Assembly (NCBI GenBank): GCA_003640385.1
Contig: RCAB01000405.1
Location: forward strand, 1-59,609
Direction: 5' to 3'
From: Setaria digitata
Taxonomy: Eukaryota > Nematoda > Chromadorea > Rhabditida > Setariidae
Length of the DNA: 59,609 nucleotides
Made by a program: the position numbers and the translations under genes. Position 1 is the first letter of the stretch, and every line of letters starts with the position of its first letter. The notes under the pieces are model-generated. The model was given only the letters and a program-made list of their open reading frames with translations. It ran no database searches and was not told where the DNA came from. Below are positions 25,401-36,193 of the stretch, in pieces.

Positions 25401-27841
25401 ATAAATCAGCACACTTCTGCTTCTGTAACTCCTTTCTCACCAGCTACATCTGATATTTCTCGACCAGTTTCGACAGTAACTGCAGCACAGTTAGTTGGAG
25501 GGCAATCGATGATGGCATCTTCTATCTCTTCACTAGCCAAGATGCCAGTGTCAAGTTCACTGAATTATACTCCCAACCTTCACACATCCAGTTCAGCGAT
25601 TTTGCAACAGCCTGCCTTAATACCGCGGTTGGCGGATTTGAATACCACTGGAGTGGTTGAGGTCAAGAAAACATTTGATACAACCACTGTACACCCTCAG
25701 GTCTATATTTCTCCATTTGCATCAGCTAAAACGCTTTCCAATTTTGGTCGACCTGTGGTATCAACTAGCTCCATGTCAACGATAGCCAAACCAGTCGTCG
25801 CCCCAACATTCACTGTTGGTTTTAGATATTTCGCACAATTTTCATCATTACTTGTCTTCTCTATCCTTCTACAAACTTATCTTTCCTTCCTTTTGTTTCA
25901 TTTTTGTTTCAGTATCCACAGAATGGCTCTTCAACAGTATCTCCATGGCACCAGTCTCTCAGAAACGTTGATGCGAACGGATTGCTTACAAATACGGTAT
26001 CTTCACATATTTAAACTGCTTATGATATATATAATATATATATATATAATATATATATATAAAAGAAGCTTACATTACTGGAGGCGAGTTCGCGGCCCAG
26101 CAGTTGTCATTATTTGCCTTCTGGAATAGAAATTCTCTTTAAGAACGGTTGACAGTCATTTTGCGAAATACCAGTTAGCCACAACAGAAGTAGTTCATAC
26201 ATCTTAATCCTCTTGTTTACACATTCCAAGGATCTTCTGGTTATGTATTCTAGGGAGTTGTTCACACTCCATCTTCAGCAAAAAATTTTCCATTGTTCAA
26301 TTCAAGTAATCATGTAACACTGACAACAAGGACTCCAGCGGTGGAAACTGTGGCAAGAACTACTCCAGTTGCGGTAATTATCTCTGCGCTTTAATTTCCA
26401 CTGATTCACTATCCAGTTTGCTTTTCTTGAATTGCTGGAGGAGAGCTGTAGCTAATATTTCTTTAAAAAAGTGACAATAACCAATTAGAAATATCATCTG
26501 GTCGAATAACAATTGTGTTTGAAGGATATAATGAACGCTCCGTTAGATGTAGTGTTACCAACACCTCTGACTCCCATGCATTTGTTAACTGAAAATGAGA
26601 AGAGCGATTTAAATGTACAAATAGTTACGGCTGATTCAGTATCTTCTACCGGACCAACGAGTTTGTTATCATTTTTGTATTTTTCTTATCCTTTCTACAA
26701 AAGAAAATTAGAGGCGTGAGTCTTCCTTTATGAAGAAGAAAGATGAAAGGGGAAAAATAACTGGGAAAAATTATCTCACCTTGAGACCTCAAAATTTCCC
26801 GATCAGATATTGCGATGAAATTTATTGTAATGAAACAATAATGATTTAATTCTAAAATAATCAGCTGTGTGTAAGTTTGATAAGTGGATAACAACGTGTA
26901 ACAAAGAAGTATAACTTTTTTCATCATGATCTTTATTAAGAGTTTGAAGAAGTAAACTTGGTACAAACGCAACCACAGTTGTCAGAAAGTATGCAGCAAA
27001 CGGTAGGCCTATCGTTGACCGGCTCTACAGTTGTGCAAACACCACGTCCTGCAGCTGCAGTAGCACCCATCATGCAAACTGACTGCATTACTACATCAGC
27101 ACAAGATTCTACTCTGTGCATTACAAATGTCACTTCAATAAGCTATTCTGCTCCACTATCCCAATCAAAAGCAAGTCTTCACTTCCCCTTTTCTTGAACA
27201 AAACATATTCATAGTGGAAATTTTATAGCTTTAATTATTTGACAATAATTAAATAATAAATTGCAATGCGGACGAAATAATTTGAATGAGATCGAAAATA
27301 TTTGTTTTTTTCAGTTTTTACATGCATCGAGTTATACAGGAAGAGAAAATGGTGCTGAAGATCAGTGGAGTAGTAATGTGNATTTGACAATAATTAAATA
27401 ATAAATTGCAATGCGGACGAAATAATTTAAATGAGATCGAAAATATTTGTTTTTTTCAGTTTTTACATGCATCGAGTTATACAGGAAGAGAAAATGGTGC
27501 TGAAGATCAGTGGAGTAGTAATGTGAAGGAAGTAATGGATCCGCAAACGTTTACTATTGGTAAATATTTAATTATTTGCATAGTTGGTAATTCATATATA
27601 GGCTTCCATCATTTCTTGTATTAATTAGTAAAAGTCTCGCATTATCCCTTAATCTTTAAAGACTTTAGCAATCACTTTTCAAGTGAAGCTTAATTTAGGA
27701 AATACTGATCCAGTCCGCCTGGAGAAACGTTATATGCGCGAACAGTTCAAGATGGAGGGTGTTAGTGCTCAGCTGCCACCGTTAGATCCAGCAGACCCCA
27801 TAAACTGCATAGATGCCCACTACTGGCTTAACAAATCCTAA
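19466..27841 (+). CDS. ego-2: HD-PTP/EGO-2-like Bro1 and V-domain protein lacking the phosphatase domain
   Basis: Twenty-five exons (first 19466-19558, last 27699-27841) join to exactly 1311 codons. Residues about 1-410 form a Bro1 domain: EDINYELACIMYNIGAVHGA matches the conserved YEQACILYNLGALHS helix, then AFTHFQCAAYPFQQIRDS and SEIYGAIAMLHLGFQAEEDNKMG. Bro1 domains bind CHMP4/ESCRT-III. Next comes a coiled V domain (LDKLHRVGDCALEADHKTNN, then NKLNEDLL-type helices, then LALTAAYDVYVDVSLKTDEG, like the human AYEAYEDLLAKS helix), ending in an acidic-basic stretch near EEEKEEKEKDLL. A Ser/Pro/Thr-rich tail of more than 500 residues follows. The protein ends DPADPINCIDAHYWLNKS and stops, with no PTP signature (HCxxGxxR) before or after it. 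Family role: receptor sorting at endosomes; C. elegans EGO-2 promotes Notch signalling. Two introns need GC donors. The penultimate exon is partly duplicated at an N. The Bro1 family is certain, the orthologue name likely. Confidence 0.87.
20868..20996. repeat. AAATTAAAT-type low-complexity run in an intron
   Basis: About 130 bases made only of short A and T words (TTAAAT, TAAATAAAT, AAATTAAAATT) directly precede a near-perfect hairpin inside an intron of the Bro1 gene. Confidence 0.85.
20997..21040 (+). other. Near-perfect 44-bp inverted repeat (intronic hairpin)
   Basis: Two 21-base arms, TTTTTACCAGTTCCAAATAT-like and its reverse complement, flank a 2-base centre. One arm position differs and would pair as G-U in RNA. 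It is too short for a normal pre-miRNA. It could be the terminal inverted repeats of a lost element, or a cruciform-prone palindrome. Confidence 0.75.
26025..26062. repeat. AT dinucleotide microsatellite in an intron
   Basis: An interrupted (AT)n run just after exon 20 of the Bro1 gene. Confidence 0.85.
27237..27525. repeat. Direct duplication around a single N, containing exon sequence
   Basis: Bases 27237-27380 and 27382-27525 are 144-bp copies separated by the N at 27381. I see one difference (AATTTGAATG against AATTTAAATG). The copy includes the acceptor and first part of exon 24 of the Bro1 gene. Only the second copy (exon 27460-27559) continues to a donor, so the first copy (27315-27380) should be treated as an assembly artefact. 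Confidence 0.87.
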
Positions 27842-28742
27842 TTCCAGGTTATTAATTACTTTCTATAAAATGGCCAGTGCGGAGAAAATGATATTGGTGT
27901 TCCCGGTATTTATCATTTTTCCTTTCATGTCTCATTGCTTCCTAAACCTTCTCTTCCTTTTCTTTCCGTTCTCGAGTTAAGATGTTGCTGCGCTTTCTCT
28001 TTATGAAATAGATGATTTTTTTTTTGATGTTATCATCCCTTTCATAATTCTATATTAATTGCTTGAAGTAAATATTCTGTGTACTAAAATATTTATTTAG
28101 AGGAATCAAGTGATTAAAGTGCGAATATCCTCTGTAAAAATATGGTACTTTTTTTTTTTTTTGTATGGCGGAACACCCTATTTCTCGAGTAATCTTTTTT
28201 ACTTTTATTTTTTTTTTTAAAGTCTCCTTACGTCTTATTCCACTCATTTTACTTTCCTACTGTGATATACCTTCCATTATACCATATAATTCCCTCCCGT
28301 TTACGTAGCTTTTTTCCAGATGCTTTGTATAATTCATTTCATGTGAAGATATAAATAGAAGGTACAACATTAAGCACATGTTCTGTAACTAAATTAGGTC
28401 GGAAGCAAAACCAAATGATGTGATTCAACATCTCCCGAAGAATATGAATGTCGAATAAATAAGAGCAGCTCTTATTTGTGCTTCTGCTACAGCTTATGGA
28501 AATCATTACGACTAAGTGTTAACGAGGCATTGAAGACAGAACATACTGAAAAGAAAAATTTTTTCTTTTTAAGTGGAAGGAGATCTTTAACAATGTAGAT
28601 TTCAATTAAAAAACAATCTCGAAAGTAGTAACAAATGGGAGGAAGAAAAAAAAGAACAAGAAAGTAGATGGAATGAAAGTGACGGCAGCCCGCGAGTTAT
28701 TTCATTTCCATCTGACTTTGGATATACAGAATGTTAATCAAA
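27842..28742. other. Gap between convergent genes (3' flanks)
   Basis: The Bro1 gene (+) and the ERH gene (-) converge here. I looked for a phosphatase domain on the plus strand and saw no conserved PTP motif or further in-phase exon. The AATAAATAAG motif at about 28455 could be a polyadenylation signal. Confidence 0.5.
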
Positions 28743-29341
28743 TTATTTAGCTGCTTGTCTTCGTAATAATGTGTAAATCTGTTCCTTGATCCAATCTTTG
28801 TTATGTGGTGCATAGGCTTTCAGTGTATTCTCCCACACCAAACAGGACAAATCGGCTAGACGGTCGATAAATTCAAACAAGTTCTGCACATCATATGTAA
28901 TTGATGCCGAATTTGGGTTTAATTTCTTCAAATGTTCCTCAAAAATTTTACATATTCCTGAAAAAATAAAACTTGCCGGATGACAATATATGGCATTAGC
29001 AGCGTGATATAAACATCAAGTAATTACATGATGATAATGCCATTTAGGACGCAGAACAAGCTGAAAATGTGTCATCAGATAAATCATAGAGTTTGCTGAG
29101 GTAATCAACAATGCAGGAAGCAGACAAAGAGATGAAATTTAAAGAAGTTAAATATGCAGGAAACGCTTACGACAATATCAGCAATGCTAATAAACCAATA
29201 TTAAACAAACTCTGAATTAAATCAAATGATGCGTGTACCTTCCATGCAATCGGTTGTCGTCTCGTAGTCGGACCACGTGCGTGACTCAATACGTGCAACA
29301 GGTTGAATCAGCAGAATCGTGTGCGATGATAGTGATTCCAT
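28743..29341 (-). CDS. erh: Enhancer of rudimentary homologue (ERH)
   Basis: Two exons (29341-29239 and 28957-28743) join at phase 1 to 105 residues, the usual ERH size of about 104. The sequence carries the family landmarks in order: HTILLIQP, the DY-E-T segment ([13 protein letters not shown]), [34 protein letters not shown], and the C-terminal [23 protein letters not shown] is a small homodimeric nuclear protein that binds RNA-processing and surveillance partners. In C. elegans, ERH-family proteins act in the PETISCO complex for piRNA and spliced-leader RNA metabolism. The start adds a few residues (MESLSS) in place of the usual MSHT. An ATG closer to SHT is not present, so this start is the only obvious one. 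No coding oddities. Confidence 0.95.
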
Positions 29342-30106
29342 TACTCTCCAATGCCTGCTTCAATGTTCACATGTATCTATCACGTGTATTTTGGATCATT
29401 CCAGTGAGCATAAATTCGTGTTCATAAATCTCTACCTATGATTTTTTAATTCCTACGGGGAATGATGGACATCAGAATTGTTTTACTCGTTTATCTTTGA
29501 ATACTTACAGCTGTTGTACCATTCATTCTGATATACCCCACATGAATAAAACGTTAGAACACCTGCACAAGGTAACCATCACGAAAACGAACCATAAATT
29601 CATCAAAGCGCCCACCTTTCAGATAATGCTAATTATCACACCCTCATCATGAAAATTCACATCCCAACATGTCGGAACAATGTGTGTGCCCATTTCGTGA
29701 ACTTCGTTTCGAGGACGTAACTTGTTCAAAATTTCCACCTTAGAGTGGAACTTCAAACAGCGTACGTAACCATTTCAGAAGTTTATTTCGGGATCTTAAA
29801 TAATGTGTCCAAAATTTATACCTCATCGTAATAGCTTTTTTTTCCCGGTTTTACCTGAAAATTATGCTAACTTAATTGGCGTTAAAAATCTTCATTATAT
29901 TAAAAATACTCAAAAAGAAATATGCTTTAAAATAATTAACAACCATTTGGAAGATTTGCTTGCTGATCTAACACTTTACTCACTTCAACTCAATATTTCC
30001 GTAATAAAAAAAAAAAAAGATTCTAGAACAAGGAAGAAAAAACAAAAAAAAAAAACTTTTCAACTATTATTGTATTATTTTTGTCATCAGTATCTAACTG
30101 ATCACA

Positions 30107-30229
30107 ACATATATGGAGTAATCATCGAAATGATTCATTAATTGATTACATATATGGAGTAATCATCGAAATGATTCATTAATTGATTACATGTATGGAG
30201 TAATCATCGAAATAATTCATTAATTGATC
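30107..30229. repeat. 41-bp minisatellite, three copies
   Basis: Three consecutive 41-bp units start at 30107, 30148 and 30189. Each contains GGAGTAATCATCGAAAT and ATTCATTAATTGAT. The first two look identical. The third has ACATGT for ACATAT and AAATAATT for AAATGATT. Confidence 0.92.
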
Positions 30230-33089
30230 TATTATCAACAATCAGTTTCAACTACAGTTATCATTATAATTGAAAAATTTTTTTTTCTCAGTATTTTGTA
30301 GAACTGTTAGACTCAGAAAAAAAGATTGAAAAATTGCAAGTAATTAAAGTAAATTATTTGTTTTTTGAAATTTTTTTTTTTTTATTCATTTAGAAAAGTG
30401 TGCTAGAAAAGAGAAACGAGTGAAGAAAAAAAAAAAAAAAAAAATAGAATGAACGAAGTACTATAATATAAGAACTAAAAATTACAGTGAAAAATGATAG
30501 TACTTGGAACGATCGAATTATATTACTAGCTAGATTAGACAACAAACAACAACTGCTACTACAACAATATTTTTAAATTCCTCTTTTTGTAATTAACGAT
30601 TTCCATCGCTTTCTACTGGCTAGTTTAAAATTTTATTTTATTGTTATCTCAAATTGTTTACTTTCTTTCCTTCTTAAATCATTTCTAGCAGCCTTTTTTT
30701 CTGTTACTATAGCTGTAATTTAACAATTTCATAAATAAATTTGCTAAATTATATTTGTTTTATTACTGCTTCTAGCCTTGAATTATTTTGATTCTAATGA
30801 AACAAATTATTGCAAAAATATTTCAAATGAATTTTTAACTTCACTTTTCTGTTTGTTTTTAATTTCTTTTTTCATAGCCATATTTGATTTGACAAAGATA
30901 ATCTTGCCTTCACCAATTTTTCCTTTCTTTTTTTCAAAACTTTGTTTTGAAGTGAAGAAAACTAAGAGCAACTCGACAAATTTGATTACTTCAATCGATT
31001 GTCAATTTCACTGTGCATCGTTTCGTTTCATATTTCTCTTCTTCTTTTTTTTTTTTTCGAAGAGAAAATTTAATTTATACGTTAAGTTTTATTTATACTT
31101 TGTTCTTATCACATTTAAATGAAGTGATATATGAAAATTTGCTCATTAACTCTAAAATAGGAATGTTTCGTTAGAAAAAAAAAAGAAAAAAAACGACAGC
31201 ACTATTAGTTAGTATTCGATTTCTAACCCATTTCAGAATTAATTTTAGCATTTCATTTGCGACAGCATCGCTCATCAAACGTGATAAAAATTAATTAAGG
31301 GAAATGTGCCAAAAATTTTTAAAAGAATTAATTTGTATTTATGTATGCATAAATGATACCTAAATATATGAAATATTACATATTTATATATTATGTATGG
31401 CATTTTCATATTACTTATTGGAAAGTTTAAAGAGTGGAGAGTGTTGAAGTGGAGCATTTTGATATCACTAAAACAGCAGTAAAAGACTGGAGAGTTTCCT
31501 TATCATTAATTTCTTGATAATTTATATCCTTTTTCTTCTTCCTTTTTATAATCTAAGAAAAAAAAACAAAGAATTATTTTATCATTGATATGCGAAGTGA
31601 AGATTTTGCATCGATTTTATGTGGGATACCATTTTAAAATGAATCGAAAAAATCGTAGAAGGTATCATTCCTTTTGATTAATGATATATATGTAATTAAA
31701 TTTATAGCATATCATATTATTTTCATTTTTAAATTGAAATGAGTTGTAAAAAAAAAAAATTATCACCTGTTTTCGGTTCATGAGATATACATATAATTAT
31801 ATATAGAGTATATCATTTTTTGCACTAAATCGAATCAAATGCAAAAATTACTATTTATGATTGGTTATAATGCTATTTTTGGGATCGTTTTGATAGGTTT
31901 TTTTCTTTTTCTTTTTTTAATTTCATGATAATATTAAATTTTAATAACTCTAGCGCTAAATTTCTAATATTAAATGATTTAGTAATTTTTGCGGCTCTAA
32001 TTTAATAATGATGATATTGCCAGAACAAATGAATTTGTTTTTGTGATTTGTGAAAATTGGAAAAATCTATTCTAGTCAACTATTAGTAATCAATTAATAA
32101 TTTATTATATTTCTCAAAAAATGTTTTTGGCTTAATGAAGAGAAAAAAAAGAAGTGTTTTAAATTTGATAAGATTAAAATTCAAATTTTATTTTAAAAGA
32201 AGTATTTTATTTTAAAGTTTTTTAAAGACTCTACTGCTATTTTTCTATTTTTGTTATTGCTACTGTCTAATTTGATTATAAGTTCAGAAATTATAGGATC
32301 TACTAATTATTATCTGTTAATTATTCTAATAAAAAAAAAATTACAAGATCAGAAGATTTTTTTTACACTCTTTTTTCTCAAGCAAATACTTCATTACATT
32401 AATTAGAGCATTACCTTATCATTGGCCAACTAATACCATTGAGAATCTAAGCGAATAATCACGATATTTAATCGGAAAATAAGATTTATTACTGTCTACA
32501 GGAAAAAAAGAGGACGAAACAAAAATGCTACTGATTTCAGATCTTGAAGTAGATTAATTCCTTCCACTCCAATTGTTTTGAGTCAGCCTTCAACCTTTCA
32601 GCCTTTAACCTTATCAATCTTGTTTCCGCGTTGATTTGATTATCACTGATTTAATCTTGCTTTAGTGTTACTAATGTAAATAAGCCACTTTAAAGATAGA
32701 CTTTATCCAATAAATTGTGCTTCTTTTTTCTTTTAAGATTTCTTCTATATCGTTTTTTTTCTTCGTTCAGAAATATCATGCTATTTTGCTATAACGATAG
32801 CTATTTGCCGTTGTCAAAAAGTTTAATTACTTGCTAATTCTCAGTTAATTGTTAATTTTAACTTCACAAACTAATTAATCATCTGCTGTAATTCTACAAC
32901 AACAGGAATACATTTACAGTTCTACACAGTAGACTAGAATATTGGAATGCTTATAGCAACTTCTATCTAGATAAAAAATTAAATTGACCCATGCGATCCT
33001 TTATTTTACGGACCAATTAATGTAATTAATGGGAATATTGGGAATAGGATGATTAATTTACGCGTAGCAGGGGGAAAAAAAAAAACGTT

Positions 33090-33098
33090 ACGTTTCAG
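33090..33098 (+). promoter_or_regulatory. Probable spliced-leader acceptor of the small secreted protein gene
   Basis: ACGTTTCAG ends four bases before the ATG at 33103. An upstream in-frame ATG at 33049 would give a Lys-rich leader ahead of the signal peptide, so the acceptor supports 33103 as the real start. Confidence 0.55.
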
Positions 33099-33102
33099 CA
33101 CA

Positions 33103-34193
33103 ATGACGCTATCGGTAGTGATATACGTGTGCCTCTTATCATTTTTATTGATTGAAACGGTAGCTGGATGTGATATTCTTGTACGTGTCAAGTCACGTAC
33201 TCGTACACCATTTCACGCACAAGTTATAGCGCCAAGTGGTAAAACAAGTGAAAAGTTAGTTATTTGGCCGCAAAAAACTTAATTATAATTACAGTATATC
33301 ATTTTTTTCTTCTTTTTTCGTTTTAATTATGTTAGCCTCTTTTTTTTTGCAATCAAGCTATTTATTAAGAATGTTAACTATAATTGAATAGTTAATTAAA
33401 ATAATTTTTGCATCAAGGATTTGTGATTTTTTTTTTCTTGAAATAATGCTCAAATCATATTTTCAGTGTTTCATTTTCATCTTCATCGGATAATATGTCT
33501 TTGTTATTCGATCTAATTAACTGATAGCTTAACTGATAAGTAAACCATTTTATTGTTTTTCGGCATGACATTACCGGAAAAGAAAAATTTAACCAGTAAT
33601 ACTTTAGAAAACTTCTGAATCAAAACGGACGACTTCTCTTCCAGGAAAAAGGAAGCGTATGTGGTGTGGGACCATTTCAGATAAAAACATTTTCAAAAGG
33701 AAATCAGAATAAGTTCGACAAGGAAGAGCACAACATAAAAGTAACCTTTTTGTTATAAATTTTGATTTGTTAATAAATAAAATGGAAATGCATTTTTTTT
33801 TGATTCAATAATAATATTTCTTTTGCTTGAATCTATTTAAATTAAAATAATTTCATGCATATTTTCTAATCTATAATAATGATAGCTAGCAAAGGTGTTA
33901 ATTAAATACCAGCTAGCCTAATAATATTAATTAAATATTTTTTAATATTCAACACAATCAGATAAATAAGTAGTAGCTAAGAGTGTTAATTAATTGTAAA
34001 ATTGTCAGCTAGTATAATAAAACTATTTGTTCAGGTGCGATTAAACGGTGTTGGAGCGGTGACATACGAAGTTGGAAATGATTTGTTGCCTGAACAAGTA
34101 TTCAGACAAGGAGCCGAATGTCAGGGAGATTGTGCCCCATTAGCTGTACCGCAACATAAGAAGCCTGGAAGAAAAGTTGCAGCAGAAGAATGA
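33103..34193 (+). CDS. Small secreted nematode-type protein, function unknown
   Basis: The first exon opens with a clean signal peptide, [20 protein letters not shown] ending AG before [19 protein letters not shown]. Exon 1 (33103 to about 33258) joins exon 2 (33645-33741, [18 protein letters not shown]) and exon 3 (from about 34009 or 34035 to the TGA at 34191-34193), which reads [20 protein letters not shown] and ends in a basic tail. The acceptor at 34009 keeps phase; the one at 34035 does not. The mature protein is about 120 residues with at least four Cys (CDI, VCG, ECQ, DCA), suggesting a disulfide-linked extracellular beta fold. I recognise it as a nematode small secreted type but cannot give a function. 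AATAAA at 34270-34275 is a plausible polyadenylation signal. Exon borders are less certain than the reading itself. Confidence 0.7.
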
Positions 34194-35382
34194 CAAAATA
34201 CAATCGTGATGAATAATTTCACGTGATTTACGCTTTTTTGCGTGCTTTACGTTCCAATAGAATGAACAGAATAAAGTAGCAGAAGTATTTATAAAAAGAA
34301 AAAATGAAACAAATTTTTTCAAACTTATGAGTTAATTTTGTGTCAATTTCTTTTCTTTTCTTTTTTTTTTGAAAGTAGAATGGATAAGTTAAGTTATAAA
34401 ATTGAATTATGAGGCGGAAGAGTTTTGTCGAAGTTGAGAAGGTCTAAAAACTTAATCATTATTAATTAGTACTGCAAGAATTTAATCAGAGCAAATTAGC
34501 TTTGAGAAAGTTTCAACATTCATCAAACTGCTGGGAAAGCTTTATCGAAATCGAGAATGCTTTGTTGTTCTCGAGAATGCTCAAACACCTCTGGGAAAGC
34601 AGCTTGCAAACATTGTGGCTCAGCTTTTATCAATTAATCATTTAAAAAATGCCAAAACAAAAATCCAAAATCTTTTCAGAGCATTATATTTTCGATTTAT
34701 AATCTCTTATTACAAGAAATCTCAAGAAACTGCCAAAAATAAGAGAAATGAGCAAATTTTTGCAAATAATTTGGTAATGAAAAAAAAAGTTTTTTTTTAT
34801 AAATTCATTAGCTTATGTGCCTTTAATAATCATACGTTTCAAAATTGCATGCGAAGTTCACACTAATAATAAGTTTACGAATTCATAAAACAAATAATGA
34901 TGAATTGAATTGAATCATTTGAGAATTAATCTTGTTTGAAAAATTAAAATTAATAAAATAAGCTGAGTTCAATAGGCAAAAAAAATGATTGCTAATATGT
35001 GCGAATAAATTAATTTAATTTAATGAGCAACAGAAAAAAAAACGAATAGCAAAATTTTGAGATTGATAAAAGTTTAGTGAAAAAAAAAATGAAAAAAGAA
35101 TGAAATAGGGGCTGAAAATTTTTCTTAATGTATAGCAGAAAAAAAAGAACATAAATACGAAATATTTCGAAATAGTTTCATTCGATCAATCAAAAAGCGA
35201 AACAATAAAAATATAAAAAAAGTTTTTTTAACAAATTTGAAATCTTTTCAATCAAATTTTTCTGCAGCTCATTTGCATCAGCAGTAGCAAAATGGATAAG
35301 AAATAACTAAAATCATTTTTTCTTTTTCCTGAAGCAATTTTACCTGATTGGTAGGATAATGATTGAAAAAAAAATACACATA
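34194..35382. other. Intergenic, no gene supported
   Basis: 3' flank of the secreted-protein gene including its AATAAA, then AT-rich DNA. The 83-codon frame at 34615-34866 (+) is Lys/Asn/Phe-rich without motif. Confidence 0.5.
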
Positions 35383-36193
35383 TCAAGAAGAAAAAAAAGG
35401 AGTAGGATGAAGCATGATAGTGCTGATATTGATGATACCACTGATAATACTCGATAGCACCACGTAAAACATTTTCAACATATTCATTCATATATCTCGT
35501 GGTATGGGATAATTCTCTGAAATAGGCCACAGCAGTAATAATGAGAAGAAAGAAAGAGAGGGGAAGAGAGAGGAAGAGAGAGAAGGAAAAGTGATAAAAT
35601 TAGAAATATAAATTTTTATTCCTTTCCTTGCAATATATATCTCCCTCTCCCTCTTTCTTACTATGTTTCAAAAATGGATGATAAACCTTTTAATGATAAG
35701 AAGTCATTGTTAAAAGTAATGTTTTAAAATGAAAATCTTTAGTTAAAACGAAAATAAAATTAAATTAAATTAAAAAATAAGAAAGAAAAGAGGCGATCAT
35801 AAATTTAATCAAATTAATTTCCATTCCTAGCATTCTTTTCCTTCCCCTCCAGCATTCTCTTCCTCTTCTCCTTCTTTCCATAAAAAAAAAAAAAAGAAAA
35901 AAGAAAAAAAAAGCGGCAAAAATTTATAATGACAAGAAATTAATATTAAAACAATCATATATAACATAAAATTCAAATTCTATAATGAAAAATATAAAAA
36001 ACGAATTTCTTCAAAACTAATAAATAATAATGATATTATTAAATGAAAAGAACATACCTTTTAGCATTTTTCTTCTTTTCATATCAATTTTTAAATAAAA
36101 TATAGAAATGATAATACTAGCAATAGTCATTAGACATGCCATAATTACAAACAAAATTAGCCATGGTGACCAAGCCATTTTGCTTTCGCCCAT
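35383..36193 (-). CDS. Small single-pass membrane protein, function unknown
   Basis: Exon 1 starts at 36193 and reads MGESKMAWSPWLILFVIMAC, giving one long hydrophobic span to about residue 35 (through IIISIFYL) followed by basic KIDMKRRKMLK and a GTATGT donor near 36056. Exon 2 (about 35516-35383) continues ELSHTTRYMNEYVENVLRGA and ends in a Tyr/His/Gln-rich tail and TGA. In-phase joining needs the acceptor TTTCAGAG rather than TTTCAG. The product is about 90 residues, with a short extracellular or lumenal end, one membrane span and a cytosolic helix by the positive-inside rule. No family was recognised. The hydrophobic span with its flanking basic cluster and the donor site argue for a real gene. 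Confidence 0.5.

Larger units (their letters stand above)
29342..33102. other. Intergenic, no gene supported
   Basis: AT-rich DNA with long homopolymers (an A run near 30427-30443 and T runs near 30368-30381 and 31043-31057) and one 41-bp minisatellite. The open frames at 29803-30141 and 30778-31122 (+) are Lys/Phe/Asn-rich, read through homopolymers and repeats, and have no domain or splice context. Confidence 0.55.

Noticed and set aside
29803..30141. 112-codon open frame (+)
   Set aside because: Reads through an A-rich run and the 41-bp minisatellite; composition is Lys/Asn/Ile/Leu-driven.
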